Of a DNA stretch of 64,000 bases, positions 22,893 to 30,897 are shown in pieces. Made by a program: the position numbers and the translations under genes. Position 1 is the stretch's first letter. Each line of letters begins with the position of its first letter. Under the pieces are notes generated by a model. It did no database searches and had not been told where the DNA came from. It worked only from the letters and a program-made list of their open reading frames with translations. The stretch spans positions 124,001 through 188,000 of the forward strand of contig NZ_JAZDDH010000001.1 in the NCBI RefSeq assembly GCF_037081715.1. Direction: 5' to 3'. This DNA is from Halalkalicoccus sp. CG83 (lineage in GTDB: Archaea > Halobacteriota > Halobacteria > Halobacteriales > Halalkalicoccaceae).

Positions 22893-23602
22893 CGGCTCGC
22901 GTCCGAATCGCCCGCCCCCTGAAGCGTTCCCACCTCGCGCCCGGTCGCCCGTTCGACGCTTCTGAGAGTTTTTCGCCGGCGGCTCGGCGAGAACAGCCCC
23001 GTCCGGTCGCTCCCCTCGTAGAGCCAGGCGGCGACGTCTGCGGTCGTAGCGTCGTCCAGTCCGAACCAGTAGCCGCCGCTCGAGCTCTCCTGGAGCTCAC
23101 CGTAGCCGGCCGCAGGCTCGATCCCGTCGAGCAGTGACCGGACGCGGCGGTGTAACTGGCGGTCCTCGTGGACGAACGAGACGCCGACCTCCCCCGACGA
23201 CTCACGGAAACAGACGACGCCACAGGCCTCGAGGATACCTCTGAGAAGCTGGCGATCGTGCTCGGCGAAGGCGTCGAACCGGAAGCCGCCGGGCTGTCCC
23301 TCGATCGGCAGCCCCAGCGCCGCGCTCGCGCGCTCGGCGAGATTGCCGAACACCTGGACCGTATACTCGTCCTCGCTGCGGGCGATCGCGGTGTCGTGGG
23401 CGAAGTCGCGTTCGACGATCCGGTGGTCGACCTGTTCGGCGCCCGCGATCGCCGCGACGCGGCGGGCGGCGGTCTCGTCGGCCGTCCGCACCGTCACGCA
23501 GTCGTCCTCCACTATGCCGTCGCCCGCGACCCGCCCCCAGAAGTACGCCGTCTCCGGATGGGCCGCGAGCATGTGTTTCGGTCTATCGATCTCGATTGAC
23601 AT
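22889..23602 (-). CDS. Cobalamin-operon protein resembling LAGLIDADG endonucleases
   Basis: 237 aa, always described by context as a haloarchaeal cobalamin-operon protein. What I see is two repeats. The first is AYFWGRVAGDGIVEDDCVTVRTADETAARRV (split here as FWGRVAGDG at ~21-29 plus a strand-helix unit). The second is LLRGILEACGVVCFRESSGE (~117-136) followed by VGVSFVHEDRQLHRRVRSLL. This order (G-rich helix ending in GDG-like turn, then beta strands) is the plan of a double-motif LAGLIDADG homing endonuclease. The second motif has lost its acidic residue at the helix end (EACG), so nuclease activity is doubtful. A 4-nt overlap couples it to cbiX. Confidence 0.65.
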   Translation of the reverse strand: MSIEIDRPKHMLAAHPETAYFWGRVAGDGIVEDDCVTVRTADETAARRVAAIAGAEQVDHRIVERDFAHDTAIARSEDEYTVQVFGNLAERASAALGLPIEGQPGGFRFDAFAEHDRQLLRGILEACGVVCFRESSGEVGVSFVHEDRQLHRRVRSLLDGIEPAAGYGELQESSSGGYWFGLDDATTADVAAWLYEGSDRTGLFSPSRRRKTLRSVERATGREVGTLQGAGDSDASR

Positions 23603-23608
23603 CGTCGA

Positions 23609-23989
23609 TCACCTCTCGTCCGTTCGCGTTCGGTCGTCCGTGCGTTCCGTCCGTTCGCCGCCATCGGTGGCGCGTGGTGGGCATTCCTCGACGGTGATCG
23701 CGTTCGGCGGACAGGCCGCCGCGGCCGTTCGCGCCTCCTCGATCCGGTCGTCAGCGAACGCCGCGACGATCCGGCCGTCCTCCTCGCGGATCCGCCCGTC
23801 GTCGCTGCCCTCAGGGGGGACTGGATCCGCCGCGGGATCGATCGTCGCCAGCCCGTCGTCGCCTTCGACGAACCGGGGATCGCGCGTCAGGCAGGCGAAG
23901 ATGCCCTCGCAGGCGTCCGTGTCGATCGTGACGCGATAGGCGGGCGTCCCGTCCTCGTGTGTATCAGTGTCGGTGTCGTGGGTGGCCAT
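23609..23989 (-). CDS. Ferredoxin-like protein of the cobalamin operon
   Basis: 126-aa small iron-sulfur protein. YRVTIDTDACEGIFACLTRDPRF (~18-40) and AAAACPPNAITVEECPP (~92-108) give the spaced Cys pattern C...C...C-P of a single-cluster 3Fe-4S/4Fe-4S ferredoxin. The usual CxxCxxC is reduced (CEGIFAC), suggesting a 3Fe-4S cluster. The N-terminus is His/Asp/Thr-rich and the C-terminus is basic and disordered. It is placed between CbiH and the LAGLIDADG-like gene with 6-nt gaps, so it probably supplies electrons to a corrin step (ring contraction or a reductase step). Confidence 0.78.
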   Translation of the reverse strand: MATHDTDTDTHEDGTPAYRVTIDTDACEGIFACLTRDPRFVEGDDGLATIDPAADPVPPEGSDDGRIREEDGRIVAAFADDRIEEARTAAAACPPNAITVEECPPRATDGGERTERTDDRTRTDER

Positions 23990-23995
23990 GGAGTC

Positions 23996-25075
23996 TCAGT
24001 ACTCGTACTTCGTCTCGTAGCCGCGGGGGGTCACCATCCGGTCGTCCCAGACGTACGTCTCCTCGTTGCCCACGAGGATCGTCGTCGTCATGTCGATGAT
24101 CTCCTCCTCGCCGAGCGCCTCGAGCTCCCCGAGCGTCGTGATCAGCGTCCGTTCGTCCTCGCGGCCGGCGGCGTGGACGATCCCGACCGGCGTGTCGGGA
24201 TCGCGGTGTGTGAGGAGGATCTCGCAGCACTTCTCGAAGTTCTCGCGGCGCTTTCGGCTCCAGGGGTTGTAGATCGCGATCGTGAAGCCCTCGCTCGCGA
24301 CGGCGTGGAGCCGTGACTCGATCTCGGGCATCGGCGTGAGGTGGTCCGACAGCGAGATCGAGACGGTGTCATTCACTAGCGGGGCGCCGAGTCGGGCGCC
24401 ACACGACTGGGCGGCGGGCACGCCGGGGACGACCTCGAAGTCGACCATCGAGGCCGTCGCGCCCTTCGATTCGAGGATCTCCAGCGCGAGCCCCGAGAGC
24501 GCGTAGACGTTGGGGTCGCCGCTGCCGATGATCGCGACGTCATTGCCCGCGAGCGCGCGGTCGATCGCCTCCTCGGTCCGGGAGACCTCGCCGCACATCG
24601 GCGTGTCGTAGATGTCCTCGGCATCCTCGACGATCTCGTCGGGCAGCAGCTCGACGTAGGTGGTGTAGCCGACGATGTGTTCGCTCTCGGCGAGCGCACG
24701 TTTGGCTCGCGAGGTCATTCCGGTGGGCTCGCCGGGACCGAGGCCCACGGCGACGAGGCGGCCGGGAGCGCTATCGAAGTCGTCGACCGTCGCGCCGACC
24801 TCCTCCTCGTCTCCGTCGTCGCTCGAGGAGGCGCCACAGCCCGAGGAGCTCGATTCGTTCGTCGTGTTCGAACTCGAGTTCGACGCCCCACACTTCGACG
24901 ACGAACCGGTCCCGGCCGTCTCCGAGGCGCCCGCTTCCGCCTCGGTCGAGGCCGAGCCGCCGCAGCTCGACCCGCTCGTGTCGGCCGTCGATTCGGAGTT
25001 CGACGCTCCGCAGTTCGATTTCGTGTCCGTACGCCGCTCCGTTTCCGCCGTCTCGGTCTCTGAGTCAGTGCTCAT
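23996..25075 (-). CDS. cbiH: Precorrin-3B C17-methyltransferase CbiH, copy with Cys-rich N-terminus
   Basis: 359-aa S-adenosylmethionine-dependent methyltransferase of the tetrapyrrole methylase superfamily, making the C17 methylation linked to ring contraction. The core begins at about residue 105: RLVAVGLGPGEPTGMTSRA, then GSGDPNVYALSGL, VPGVPAAQSCGARLGAPL, SISLSDHLTPM and IYNPWSRKR. An unusual ~100-residue N-terminal extension of Ser/Thr/Glu holds four Cys-Gly motifs (NCGASNS, SCGGSAS, KCGASNS, GCGASSS). These could bind metal or a cluster, an inference. A second CbiH gene lies immediately upstream in the operon; the two are clear paralogs. Confidence 0.9.
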   Translation of the reverse strand: MSTDSETETAETERRTDTKSNCGASNSESTADTSGSSCGGSASTEAEAGASETAGTGSSSKCGASNSSSNTTNESSSSGCGASSSDDGDEEEVGATVDDFDSAPGRLVAVGLGPGEPTGMTSRAKRALAESEHIVGYTTYVELLPDEIVEDAEDIYDTPMCGEVSRTEEAIDRALAGNDVAIIGSGDPNVYALSGLALEILESKGATASMVDFEVVPGVPAAQSCGARLGAPLVNDTVSISLSDHLTPMPEIESRLHAVASEGFTIAIYNPWSRKRRENFEKCCEILLTHRDPDTPVGIVHAAGREDERTLITTLGELEALGEEEIIDMTTTILVGNEETYVWDDRMVTPRGYETKYEY

Positions 25076-25090
25076 GATTGGATCGTGATG

Positions 25091-25948
25091 TTAGAAGTCG
25101 TCGACGTCACGCCCGCCGCGCGGGGTGACGAGAAAGCGTTCGTAGTCGTTCTCCCAGACCTCGGTCTCGTGGGTACCGATCAGCAGCGAGGTGCCCATCC
25201 CGGAGACCTCGTCGTCGTGTTCGGTGGCCTCGCCGAGCGTCGTGATCGTCCGGTCCTCGCCGTTGCGCCCGGCGTCGCCCCGACAGGCGTCGTTGAAGAT
25301 CGCCACCGGGACGTCGTCGCTTCGTTCCTCGCGGACGATCCCGACCGCCCGCTCGTAGTTGCGCCAGCAGTTGTAGAGGACGATCACGAACCCGCTGATC
25401 GCCGCCGCGCGAAGCTTCTCCTCGATCTCCGCCCAGCCGCGCCACTTGTCCGAGAGCGAGATCGTACAGAAGTCGTTCGAGAGGGGTGCACCGAGGTTGG
25501 CCGCACCGCCCAATGCCGCCGTCACCCCGGGGACGATCTCGATGGGGATCTCGTGGGCCTCCTCCGCCCGGGCCATCACGAACAGGAGGTCGCTCTTACC
25601 GTAGACGTTCGGATCGCCCCCCGAGACGTGCGCGACGTCCTCGCCGTCGCGAACCCGCTCGAAGGCCTCGCGAGCGAGTTCGATCTGGCGGCCCATCGTC
25701 GAGCGGACCACCTCCTGGTCGCGACCCGGCGACGCCGTGGCCGTAGTGCCCCCGTCGGCCACCGCGTCCTCCGGCGGCAGGGTGCCGTCGTGCCGGAGGA
25801 ACTCCTGATAGAGGTTCGAGGCGATCACGCAGTCGGCGTTGCGGATCACGTCCTTCGCGCGTTGTGTCATCTCGCCCGGCAGTCCGGGGCCGATCCCGAC
25901 GACGTAGAGCGTGCCGAGCTCGGAGTCATCGTCGTCAATCGCGCTCAT
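25091..25948 (-). CDS. cbiH: Precorrin-3B C17-methyltransferase CbiH paralog
   Basis: 285-aa tetrapyrrole methylase. GTLYVVGIGPGLPGEMTQRAKDVI is the N-terminal SAM-binding loop; SGGDPNVYGKSDLLF, VPGVTAALGGAANLGAPLSND, CTISLSDKWRGW and VLYNCWRNYERA match CbiH/CobJ. Differences from the downstream paralog (NCWRN for NPWSR, an inserted GTTATASPGRDQ loop at about 70) suggest divided roles, such as C17 methylation versus another methyl transfer. Haloarchaeal clusters commonly carry two CbiH genes. Gaps to neighbours are 1 nt (cbiG side) and 15 nt. Confidence 0.88.
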   Translation of the reverse strand: MSAIDDDDSELGTLYVVGIGPGLPGEMTQRAKDVIRNADCVIASNLYQEFLRHDGTLPPEDAVADGGTTATASPGRDQEVVRSTMGRQIELAREAFERVRDGEDVAHVSGGDPNVYGKSDLLFVMARAEEAHEIPIEIVPGVTAALGGAANLGAPLSNDFCTISLSDKWRGWAEIEEKLRAAAISGFVIVLYNCWRNYERAVGIVREERSDDVPVAIFNDACRGDAGRNGEDRTITTLGEATEHDDEVSGMGTSLLIGTHETEVWENDYERFLVTPRGGRDVDDF

Positions 25949-25949
25949 G

Positions 25950-26933
25950 TTATCGCCCCACCGCCACGGTGACGCTGTCCTCGTGGCTCAGCTTCTCGAC
26001 GAGCAGTTCGTGATCGCGGCCGGCGGCGATCGCGCTCGCCTCGGAGATGCCCGGCCAGCCGATCAGCTCCTTCGATCGCGAGGGGGTCGGACCCTCGAAC
26101 CGCTCGAGGTCCGCCTTGGTCAGCGAGATCACGCCCAGCCCCTTCTCCGCGGCGGCCTCGAGCAGACCCTCCTCCTCCTCTTTACGAGTGCCCGTGGCGA
26201 CGAACTCCACGTCGGTCCACTCCCTCTCCGCTTCCTCGAGCGCCCGATTCCACGCCGCGAGGAACTGCTCCTTGCGGGCGCCGGAGACGCTCCCCGTTCC
26301 GAGGACGATGCCGTCCTCCTCGTTGCGTTTCAACACGGTGACGTCGTCGCCGACCAACACCGCCTTCGGTCCGTCGAGGCGCTCTACGGGACCGAGCTCG
26401 TCGTCGAGCACGGCGAGGTTGGTCGCCACGGTTGAATCGCCGTTGACGACGTGAGCGTCCAGCGCTTTGGCCTGTTTCTCGACGCCCTGTTTGTCGGCCG
26501 CCTCGCTCGCGGTGGTCATCGCGGGCACCGCGCCCATCGACGCCAGGTCGTCGGCGACCTGGTTCGCGCCGTGGTGGCCCCCCGTGATGGGGATCGCCCA
26601 CGTGAGCTCCTCATCGACGACGCAGATCGCGGGGTCGTCCCACTTGTCGTCGAGCAGCGGAGCGGTCTTTCGCATCGCGATGCCGCTCGCCATCAACCCG
26701 ACGAAGCAGTCGTACTCGCCCCAGTGCTCGGCGAAGACGTCGCCGTGATACTCGAGGATCTCGATCCGTTCGTAACGATCGCCGATCCCCTCGACGATCT
26801 CCTCGGCCGTCTCCATCTTGCGCTCGAAGGCGACGATGGCGATCTCCTCCGCGACCTCGCCGTCGTTGTCGGGTGCTTTGCAGCTGTTCGACCCGCTCGT
26901 GGCGTCGTTCTCGGTATCCGTGTCGGTGCTCAT
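25950..26933 (-). CDS. cbiG: Cobalt-precorrin-5A hydrolase CbiG
   Basis: 327 aa. CbiG opens the delta-lactone of cobalt-precorrin-5A and releases acetaldehyde. The N-terminal CbiG domain carries [17 protein letters not shown] and the signature [14 protein letters not shown]; the C-terminal domain carries [32 protein letters not shown] and [10 protein letters not shown] disordered acidic N-terminal extension (~30 aa) contains a single Cys (SNSCKAPDN). The gene sits between cbiH and cbiF with 1-2 nt gaps, clearly in one transcript. Confidence 0.93.
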   Translation of the reverse strand: MSTDTDTENDATSGSNSCKAPDNDGEVAEEIAIVAFERKMETAEEIVEGIGDRYERIEILEYHGDVFAEHWGEYDCFVGLMASGIAMRKTAPLLDDKWDDPAICVVDEELTWAIPITGGHHGANQVADDLASMGAVPAMTTASEAADKQGVEKQAKALDAHVVNGDSTVATNLAVLDDELGPVERLDGPKAVLVGDDVTVLKRNEEDGIVLGTGSVSGARKEQFLAAWNRALEEAEREWTDVEFVATGTRKEEEEGLLEAAAEKGLGVISLTKADLERFEGPTPSRSKELIGWPGISEASAIAAGRDHELLVEKLSHEDSVTVAVGR

Positions 26934-26935
26934 TG

Positions 26936-27898
26936 TCAGTCGTCGGCCTCCGTCTCCGCCTCGCTCGTCTCGGCCGCGGGGTCGGCGTCCGTCCCGTCGG
27001 CCTCGCTTCCCTCGCTCTTCCCGTCCTCGTTCGATCCGCGGCTCGCCCAGTCGCCGTAGAGATAGGAGCGCTCGTAGCCCGCACCCGTCGCGGCGTCACC
27101 GATGATCACCATCGCGGAGGCGCGGTAGCCCGCCTCCTCCACGCGCTCGCCGATCGTCCCGATGGTTCCCTCGATGACGTCCTCGTCCGGCCAGGAGGCG
27201 TGATAGACGACCGCGACCGGCGTGTCGGGATCGTGGCCATCGGCGAGCAGCCGGTCCATCGTCTCGCTCACGGCGTGGGTACCGAGGTAGATACAGGTCG
27301 TCACGTCACCCATCCCGACGAACTCGCCGATGTGGTCCTCCTCGGCGCTCAGGGTCTTGCCCTGTGGACGGGTGAACGCCACGTGGTTCGCCACCTCGTT
27401 GAGCGTCAGCTGGGTTCTGAGGGTTGCGCTGGCCGCGAACGCCGAGGTGACGCCGGGGACGAAGTAGGTGGGGACGCCCTCCCCTTCGAGGGCGTCCATC
27501 TGTTCGAGCGCGGCGCCGTAGATCGCGGGGTCGCCGCTGTGGAGTCGGACGACCCGATCGCCGTCCTCGTAGGCCTCGTGCATCAACGGGACGAGCTCCT
27601 CGAGATCCTTCCCGATCGAGCTGACCGTTCTGGCGTCCGCACAGTATCGATCGAGCAGTTCGCTGTTGACCAGCGATCCCGCGTGTACCACGAGATCGGC
27701 CGTCTCGACGAGCTCCCTGCCCGCGACCGTCAGCAGCCGCGGATCGCCCGGGCCGGCACCGATGAAGGGGATCCCCTCCTGGTCGTCGCCCGCGCTGTGC
27801 TCGTAGACACGGGAGTCACGCTCGCGCTCGGCGAGTCGGCGTTCGCCAGCCGCGTCGATGGCGGCCTGCGGGTCGTTTTCGTTCCCGGAATCGCTCAC
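26936..27898 (-). CDS. cbiF: Cobalt-precorrin-4 C11-methyltransferase CbiF
   Basis: 320-aa SAM-dependent methyltransferase. IPFIGAGPGDPRLLTVAGRELV (SAM loop), HAGSLVNSELL, RLHSGDPAIYGAALEQMDAL, VPGVTSAFAASATLRTQLTL and FTRPQGKT are CbiF/CobM hallmarks. The start is GTG at 27898, overlapping the cbiL stop in GTGA. A 50-residue N-terminal and a 45-residue C-terminal acidic extension flank the ~225-residue core. Cells carry it in the order L-F-G-H, the order of action. Confidence 0.93.
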   Translation of the reverse strand: MSDSGNENDPQAAIDAAGERRLAERERDSRVYEHSAGDDQEGIPFIGAGPGDPRLLTVAGRELVETADLVVHAGSLVNSELLDRYCADARTVSSIGKDLEELVPLMHEAYEDGDRVVRLHSGDPAIYGAALEQMDALEGEGVPTYFVPGVTSAFAASATLRTQLTLNEVANHVAFTRPQGKTLSAEEDHIGEFVGMGDVTTCIYLGTHAVSETMDRLLADGHDPDTPVAVVYHASWPDEDVIEGTIGTIGERVEEAGYRASAMVIIGDAATGAGYERSYLYGDWASRGSNEDGKSEGSEADGTDADPAAETSEAETEADD

Positions 27899-28905
27899 GC
27901 GTTCTCACCCCCGTGACCGTGAGCGCAGTCGCCGTGCTCACAGCCCTCGATGCGCTCGATTCGTGTCCCGCCGGTGGAGCGAGACTCCACCGAGGATCGT
28001 TCGCTGCCGGAAGACTCGCTCCGCTCGTCCTCCGACGTTCGCCTCGTCTCAGAAGACGTCGTCTTCTGACGGTCCGGAAATCTTCGATTTCCGTCGACTT
28101 GGCTCGACTCACCGTCGCCGGATCGAAGCCCCGGCGAGGATCGCGAAGCTTCGCTTCGCTCACCGCCGTCGGTCTCGGCCGTCCCGACGCCGTCCGCCCT
28201 CGCCTCCGGGCCGTTACCGTCGGTCTGGAACGCCGCGGTCGCTCGCTCCTTCTCCAGTCCCCGTTTCTCCGCGTACGCGAGGGTGTAGTAGTCCCGATCG
28301 GCGATCTCCTCGGGATCCGTGGTGACGGCCGTCTCGCCCTGTTCCATGTAGAGGCGACGTCCGTACCTGACGTCGTAGCCCGCCTCGACCAGCCCCTCGT
28401 GGGTCGCGGGCGCGTCCGTCACCTTGAACAGCACCATCCGATCGGGGCCGGTCGGCGAGGCGCCGCGGGCGGCCTCCCGAAGCGCGAGTCCGGCGCCGGC
28501 GTCGATCTCGACCCCGAGCGCGGTCGTGAACGCGGTGACGGCGCTGACGCCGGGAACGAGTTCGAGCGCGACGTCGGGATGGAACGCCTCGAGCGTGCGC
28601 CGGAGGTGGCCGAACGTCGAGTAGACGTTGGGATCGCCCAGCGTGACGAACGCGACGTCGCCCTCCCGCGCGTTCGGCGCGATCTCCGCGGCAGCCTCCT
28701 TCCAGGCGCGCCGGAGCTCCTCCTCGTCGGTCGTCATCGGGAAGTCGAGATCACCGATCCGTTCCTCGGGGACGTGTTCGAGCGCGACGGAGCGCGAGAG
28801 CCGGCCGGGCGAGTAGACCACGTCGGCGCGGTCGAGCGCGCGCTTCCCACGTACGGTGATGAGCCCCGGATCACCGGGGCCGAGCCCGACGCCGTAGAGG
28901 GTCAT
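27895..28905 (-). CDS. cbiL: Precorrin-2 C20-methyltransferase CbiL with long low-complexity tail
   Basis: 336 aa. The first ~225 residues are the cobalt-factor II C20-methyltransferase: MTLYGVGLGPGDPGLITVRG, VVYSPGRLSRS, TLGDPNVYSTFGHL, VPGVSAVTAFTTALG and LFKVTDAPATHEGL. The remaining ~110 are a Ser/Glu/Arg-rich linker unlike the family, ending in a Cys/His tail (CEHGDCAHGHGGENA) that could bind metal. The linker DNA (27973-28159) is packed with GAN-loop palindromes. The ATG overlaps the cbiT stop (ATGA). The core alone would be a normal-length CbiL, so the linker is an expansion rather than a fusion. Confidence 0.93.
   Translation of the reverse strand: MTLYGVGLGPGDPGLITVRGKRALDRADVVYSPGRLSRSVALEHVPEERIGDLDFPMTTDEEELRRAWKEAAAEIAPNAREGDVAFVTLGDPNVYSTFGHLRRTLEAFHPDVALELVPGVSAVTAFTTALGVEIDAGAGLALREAARGASPTGPDRMVLFKVTDAPATHEGLVEAGYDVRYGRRLYMEQGETAVTTDPEEIADRDYYTLAYAEKRGLEKERATAAFQTDGNGPEARADGVGTAETDGGERSEASRSSPGLRSGDGESSQVDGNRRFPDRQKTTSSETRRTSEDERSESSGSERSSVESRSTGGTRIERIEGCEHGDCAHGHGGENA
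27973..28159. repeat. Cluster of GAN-loop palindromes in the cbiL tail
   Basis: Five hairpins in 187 nt, all with 3-nt loops of form GAN or its complement NTC. They are 27972-27992 (GGTGGAGC-GAG-ACTCCACC, one mismatched pair), 28050-28068 (CAGAAGAC-GTC-GTCTTCTG), 28075-28093 (CGGAAATC-TTC-GATTTCCG), 28116-28136 (9-bp arms around GAA with two mismatches) and 28143-28159 (GCGAAGC-TTC-GCTTCGC). All lie in frame in the poorly conserved tail of CbiL. Confidence 0.75.
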
Positions 28906-29474
28906 CGTCGGCCCCCGTCGGCGGCCACGTCCGGGCCCGCACCGCCGATCAGCATGTACACCGGGTTCTCCGAGTCGAAGCTCGTCGCGCCGGCGAGCTC
29001 GTAACCGTGGCTCACCTGGAACTGGACGACTCCCTCGAGCAGGTCGCGCTCGCGGAACGCCTCGGTCGCCCGGCCGGCGACCTCGAGCCGCGAGACGTTC
29101 ATGATCACGCGATCGATCCCCGTCTCGACGGCGTGGTCGAGCACGGCCTCGTAGTTGCGGCTGCCGCCGAGGAACAGCGCGTCGGCGTCCTCAGGGAGGC
29201 CGTCGGGGGCTTCCGCCTCACGGAGCTCGACCGCCGCCGTGGTCTCGTTGGCCGAGAGGTTCTCGCGCGTGACCTCGAGGCGCTCGGGCTTGCGTTCGAG
29301 CGCCGTCACCCGCCCGGCACGCCGCGCCGCCTCGATGGTGACGGCGCCGGTACACGAGCCGACCTCCGCGAAGTGGTCCGTCGTCCGCAGATCCAGCTTA
29401 TCGAGGAGGACGGCCCTGACCTCCGGCTTCGTCGGGCCCGCCTTCGCATCGTGGGGTAGCGCTACGCGGGACAT
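28902..29474 (-). CDS. cbiT: Cobalt-precorrin-6B C15-methyltransferase (decarboxylating) CbiT
   Basis: 190 aa from the ATG at 29474 (MSRVALPHDAKAGPTKPEVRAVLL); the extra 11 codons upstream overlap the promoter. Rossmann SAM site VGSCTGAVTIEAARR (~43-57), then VTALERKPERLEVTRENL and DALFLGGSRNYEAVL match CbiT, which methylates C15 and decarboxylates the ring-C acetate. A CbiE partner is encoded separately at 38734. It is the first gene of the leftward operon and diverges from the winged-helix regulator at 29624. Confidence 0.92.
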   Translation of the reverse strand: MSRVALPHDAKAGPTKPEVRAVLLDKLDLRTTDHFAEVGSCTGAVTIEAARRAGRVTALERKPERLEVTRENLSANETTAAVELREAEAPDGLPEDADALFLGGSRNYEAVLDHAVETGIDRVIMNVSRLEVAGRATEAFRERDLLEGVVQFQVSHGYELAGATSFDSENPVYMLIGGAGPDVAADGGRR

Positions 29475-29623
29475 CACCGATAACAAGTCCGGTAGCGCAT
29501 AAAACAATTTTGGTTGTTTTAGCGAAAGTGGAGTTGTGGCCGTTCCGACGAAAGCCGGAACGATTCCAACTGAAGCGGTATTAGACCGAAAATACTTGAG
29601 TACCCGCTGCCGACCGGGAACCG
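29475..29623. promoter_or_regulatory. Divergent promoter cbiT / regulator, with candidate operators
   Basis: 149 nt between divergent starts. On the minus strand TTTTATGC (29497-29504) lies about 25 nt before the cbiT ATG. A 7-bp inverted repeat AAAACAA-TTTTGG-TTGTTTT spans 29501-29520, overlapping that TATA. Next is the shared cobalamin-island motif (29517-29539: AGCGAAAGTGGAGTTGTGG), then a second inverted repeat CGTTCCG-8nt-CGGAACG (29541-29562). These are plausible sites for the adjacent HTH regulator. Confidence 0.6.
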
Positions 29624-30445
29624 ATGGCAGAGAACGCGAACGGGGCCGGGAGCGGGGGTTCGAGCGTCCTCAAGAACAAACGGGACGCCACGCGCTATCA
29701 GATCCTGGTTCAGATCGCCGAACGCCAGCCGGCGGTCAGCCAACAGGAGATCGCCGACGCCATCGGCATCACCGCCCAGGCGGTGAGCGACTACCTGCAG
29801 GACCTGGTCAAACAGGGTTTCGTTCGGAAACACGGCCGCGGACGCTACGAGGTGAGCAAGGAGGGCGTCGACTGGCTCATCTCCCAGACCGACGAGCTTC
29901 GCGGGTTCATCGAGCACGTCTCCGAGAGCGTCATCGGCCAGGTCGAGATCGAGACCGCCCTCGCGACCGGGGTGATCGAGGAGGGCGAGACGGTGACGCT
30001 CTCGATGCACGGCGGCGTTCTCCGGGCGACGCCCGGCGAGGGCGAAGGCGCGACGGCGGTGGCGGTTACGGACGCCGAGGAGGGACGGGACGTCGGCATC
30101 ACGGAGTTCAAAGGCGTGCTCGACTACGAACTGGGGTCGGTGACGGCCGTCTCCGTGCCGACGGTCGAGAACGGCGGGAGCGCGGCCGTCGATCTGACCA
30201 CCCTCGTCGATCGCGTGGAAGCGCACGACCTGCTCGCGGCGGCCGGGACCGAGGCGCTCGCGGCGGTTCGTGCTGCGGAGCTCGAGCCGGACGTCCGGTT
30301 CGGGACCCCGCTCGCGGTCCAGGAGGCGGCCACGAAGGGTCTCGACGTCCTGCTCGTCGCGGTCGCCGACCGGGTCTCGGCGCACACCGACGAACTCCAC
30401 GAGCAGAACATCGGCTACGAGGTCATCGACGCGGCCGAAGAATAG
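29624..30445 (+). CDS. Winged-helix transcriptional regulator of the cobalamin island
   Basis: 273 aa. The N-terminal wHTH (about 25-80) reads ATRYQILVQIAERQPAVSQQEIADAIGITAQAVSDYLQDLVKQGFVRKHGRGRYEVS: helix, recognition helix, then a wing. The remaining ~190 residues form an alpha/beta ligand-type domain (VTLSMHGGVLRATPGEGEGATAVAVTDAEEG, VTAVSVPTVENGGS, LDVLLVAVADRVSAH) with no recognised enzyme motif. It is divergent from cbiT and sits between the biosynthetic operon and cbtAB, so it probably regulates cobalamin or cobalt genes. The effector is unknown. Confidence 0.78.
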   Translation: MAENANGAGSGGSSVLKNKRDATRYQILVQIAERQPAVSQQEIADAIGITAQAVSDYLQDLVKQGFVRKHGRGRYEVSKEGVDWLISQTDELRGFIEHVSESVIGQVEIETALATGVIEEGETVTLSMHGGVLRATPGEGEGATAVAVTDAEEGRDVGITEFKGVLDYELGSVTAVSVPTVENGGSAAVDLTTLVDRVEAHDLLAAAGTEALAAVRAAELEPDVRFGTPLAVQEAATKGLDVLLVAVADRVSAHTDELHEQNIGYEVIDAAEE

Positions 30446-30543
30446 CGTCGGGGAGGAGCGACAGGAGGACGAGAACGAGCGAGAGAGCGGTTCTGACGGT
30501 TACGTATCGGTAGGCGGGGAGGACGGGTCCCGTTTCCGACCCC

Positions 30544-30894
30544 TCATTCTCGAGCGACCGCAGCGCCGCCCTCCTCGGAGCCGTCCAGTTCGACCTCGAA
30601 CTCCCGGGCGAGCAGCCGTTCGACGTCCTCCGGGCTGACGTCGGAGTACCACTCGTCGCGGGGTTGGAACGCGACCGCGGTGCCGTTCTCGCTACAGAGA
30701 CCGAGACAGGCGGTCTCGACGACCGCCGCCCGCGACCAGAACAGGTCGCGTTCGCGGAGCCACGACTTCACCTCGGAGAGGACCGCTCTTCCGCCTGCAT
30801 CGGCACAACAGGCGTGCTCCGAGGAGCGGTCGTTCGTACAGACGAGCACCCAGGTGAGCCCTCGGTCGCGCTGCTCGGCGGTGCGTCGACGCAT
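30544..30894 (-). CDS. Thioredoxin-like [2Fe-2S] ferredoxin
   Basis: 116 aa. WVLVCTNDRSSEHACCADAGG near the start and ETACLGLCSENGTAVAFQPRDEWYSDVSPEDVERLL later are the four-Cys thioredoxin-like [2Fe-2S] ferredoxin pattern (C...C...CxxxC). It resembles the C-terminal domain of the CbiX encoded at 21669-22892, including the WY-D motif, so the two are probably related by duplication or fusion. It lies 3 nt after cbtA on the same strand, implying one transcript with the cobalt transporter genes. A redox or metallochaperone role is inferred. Confidence 0.8.
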   Translation of the reverse strand: MRRRTAEQRDRGLTWVLVCTNDRSSEHACCADAGGRAVLSEVKSWLRERDLFWSRAAVVETACLGLCSENGTAVAFQPRDEWYSDVSPEDVERLLAREFEVELDGSEEGGAAVARE

Positions 30895-30897
30895 CGC

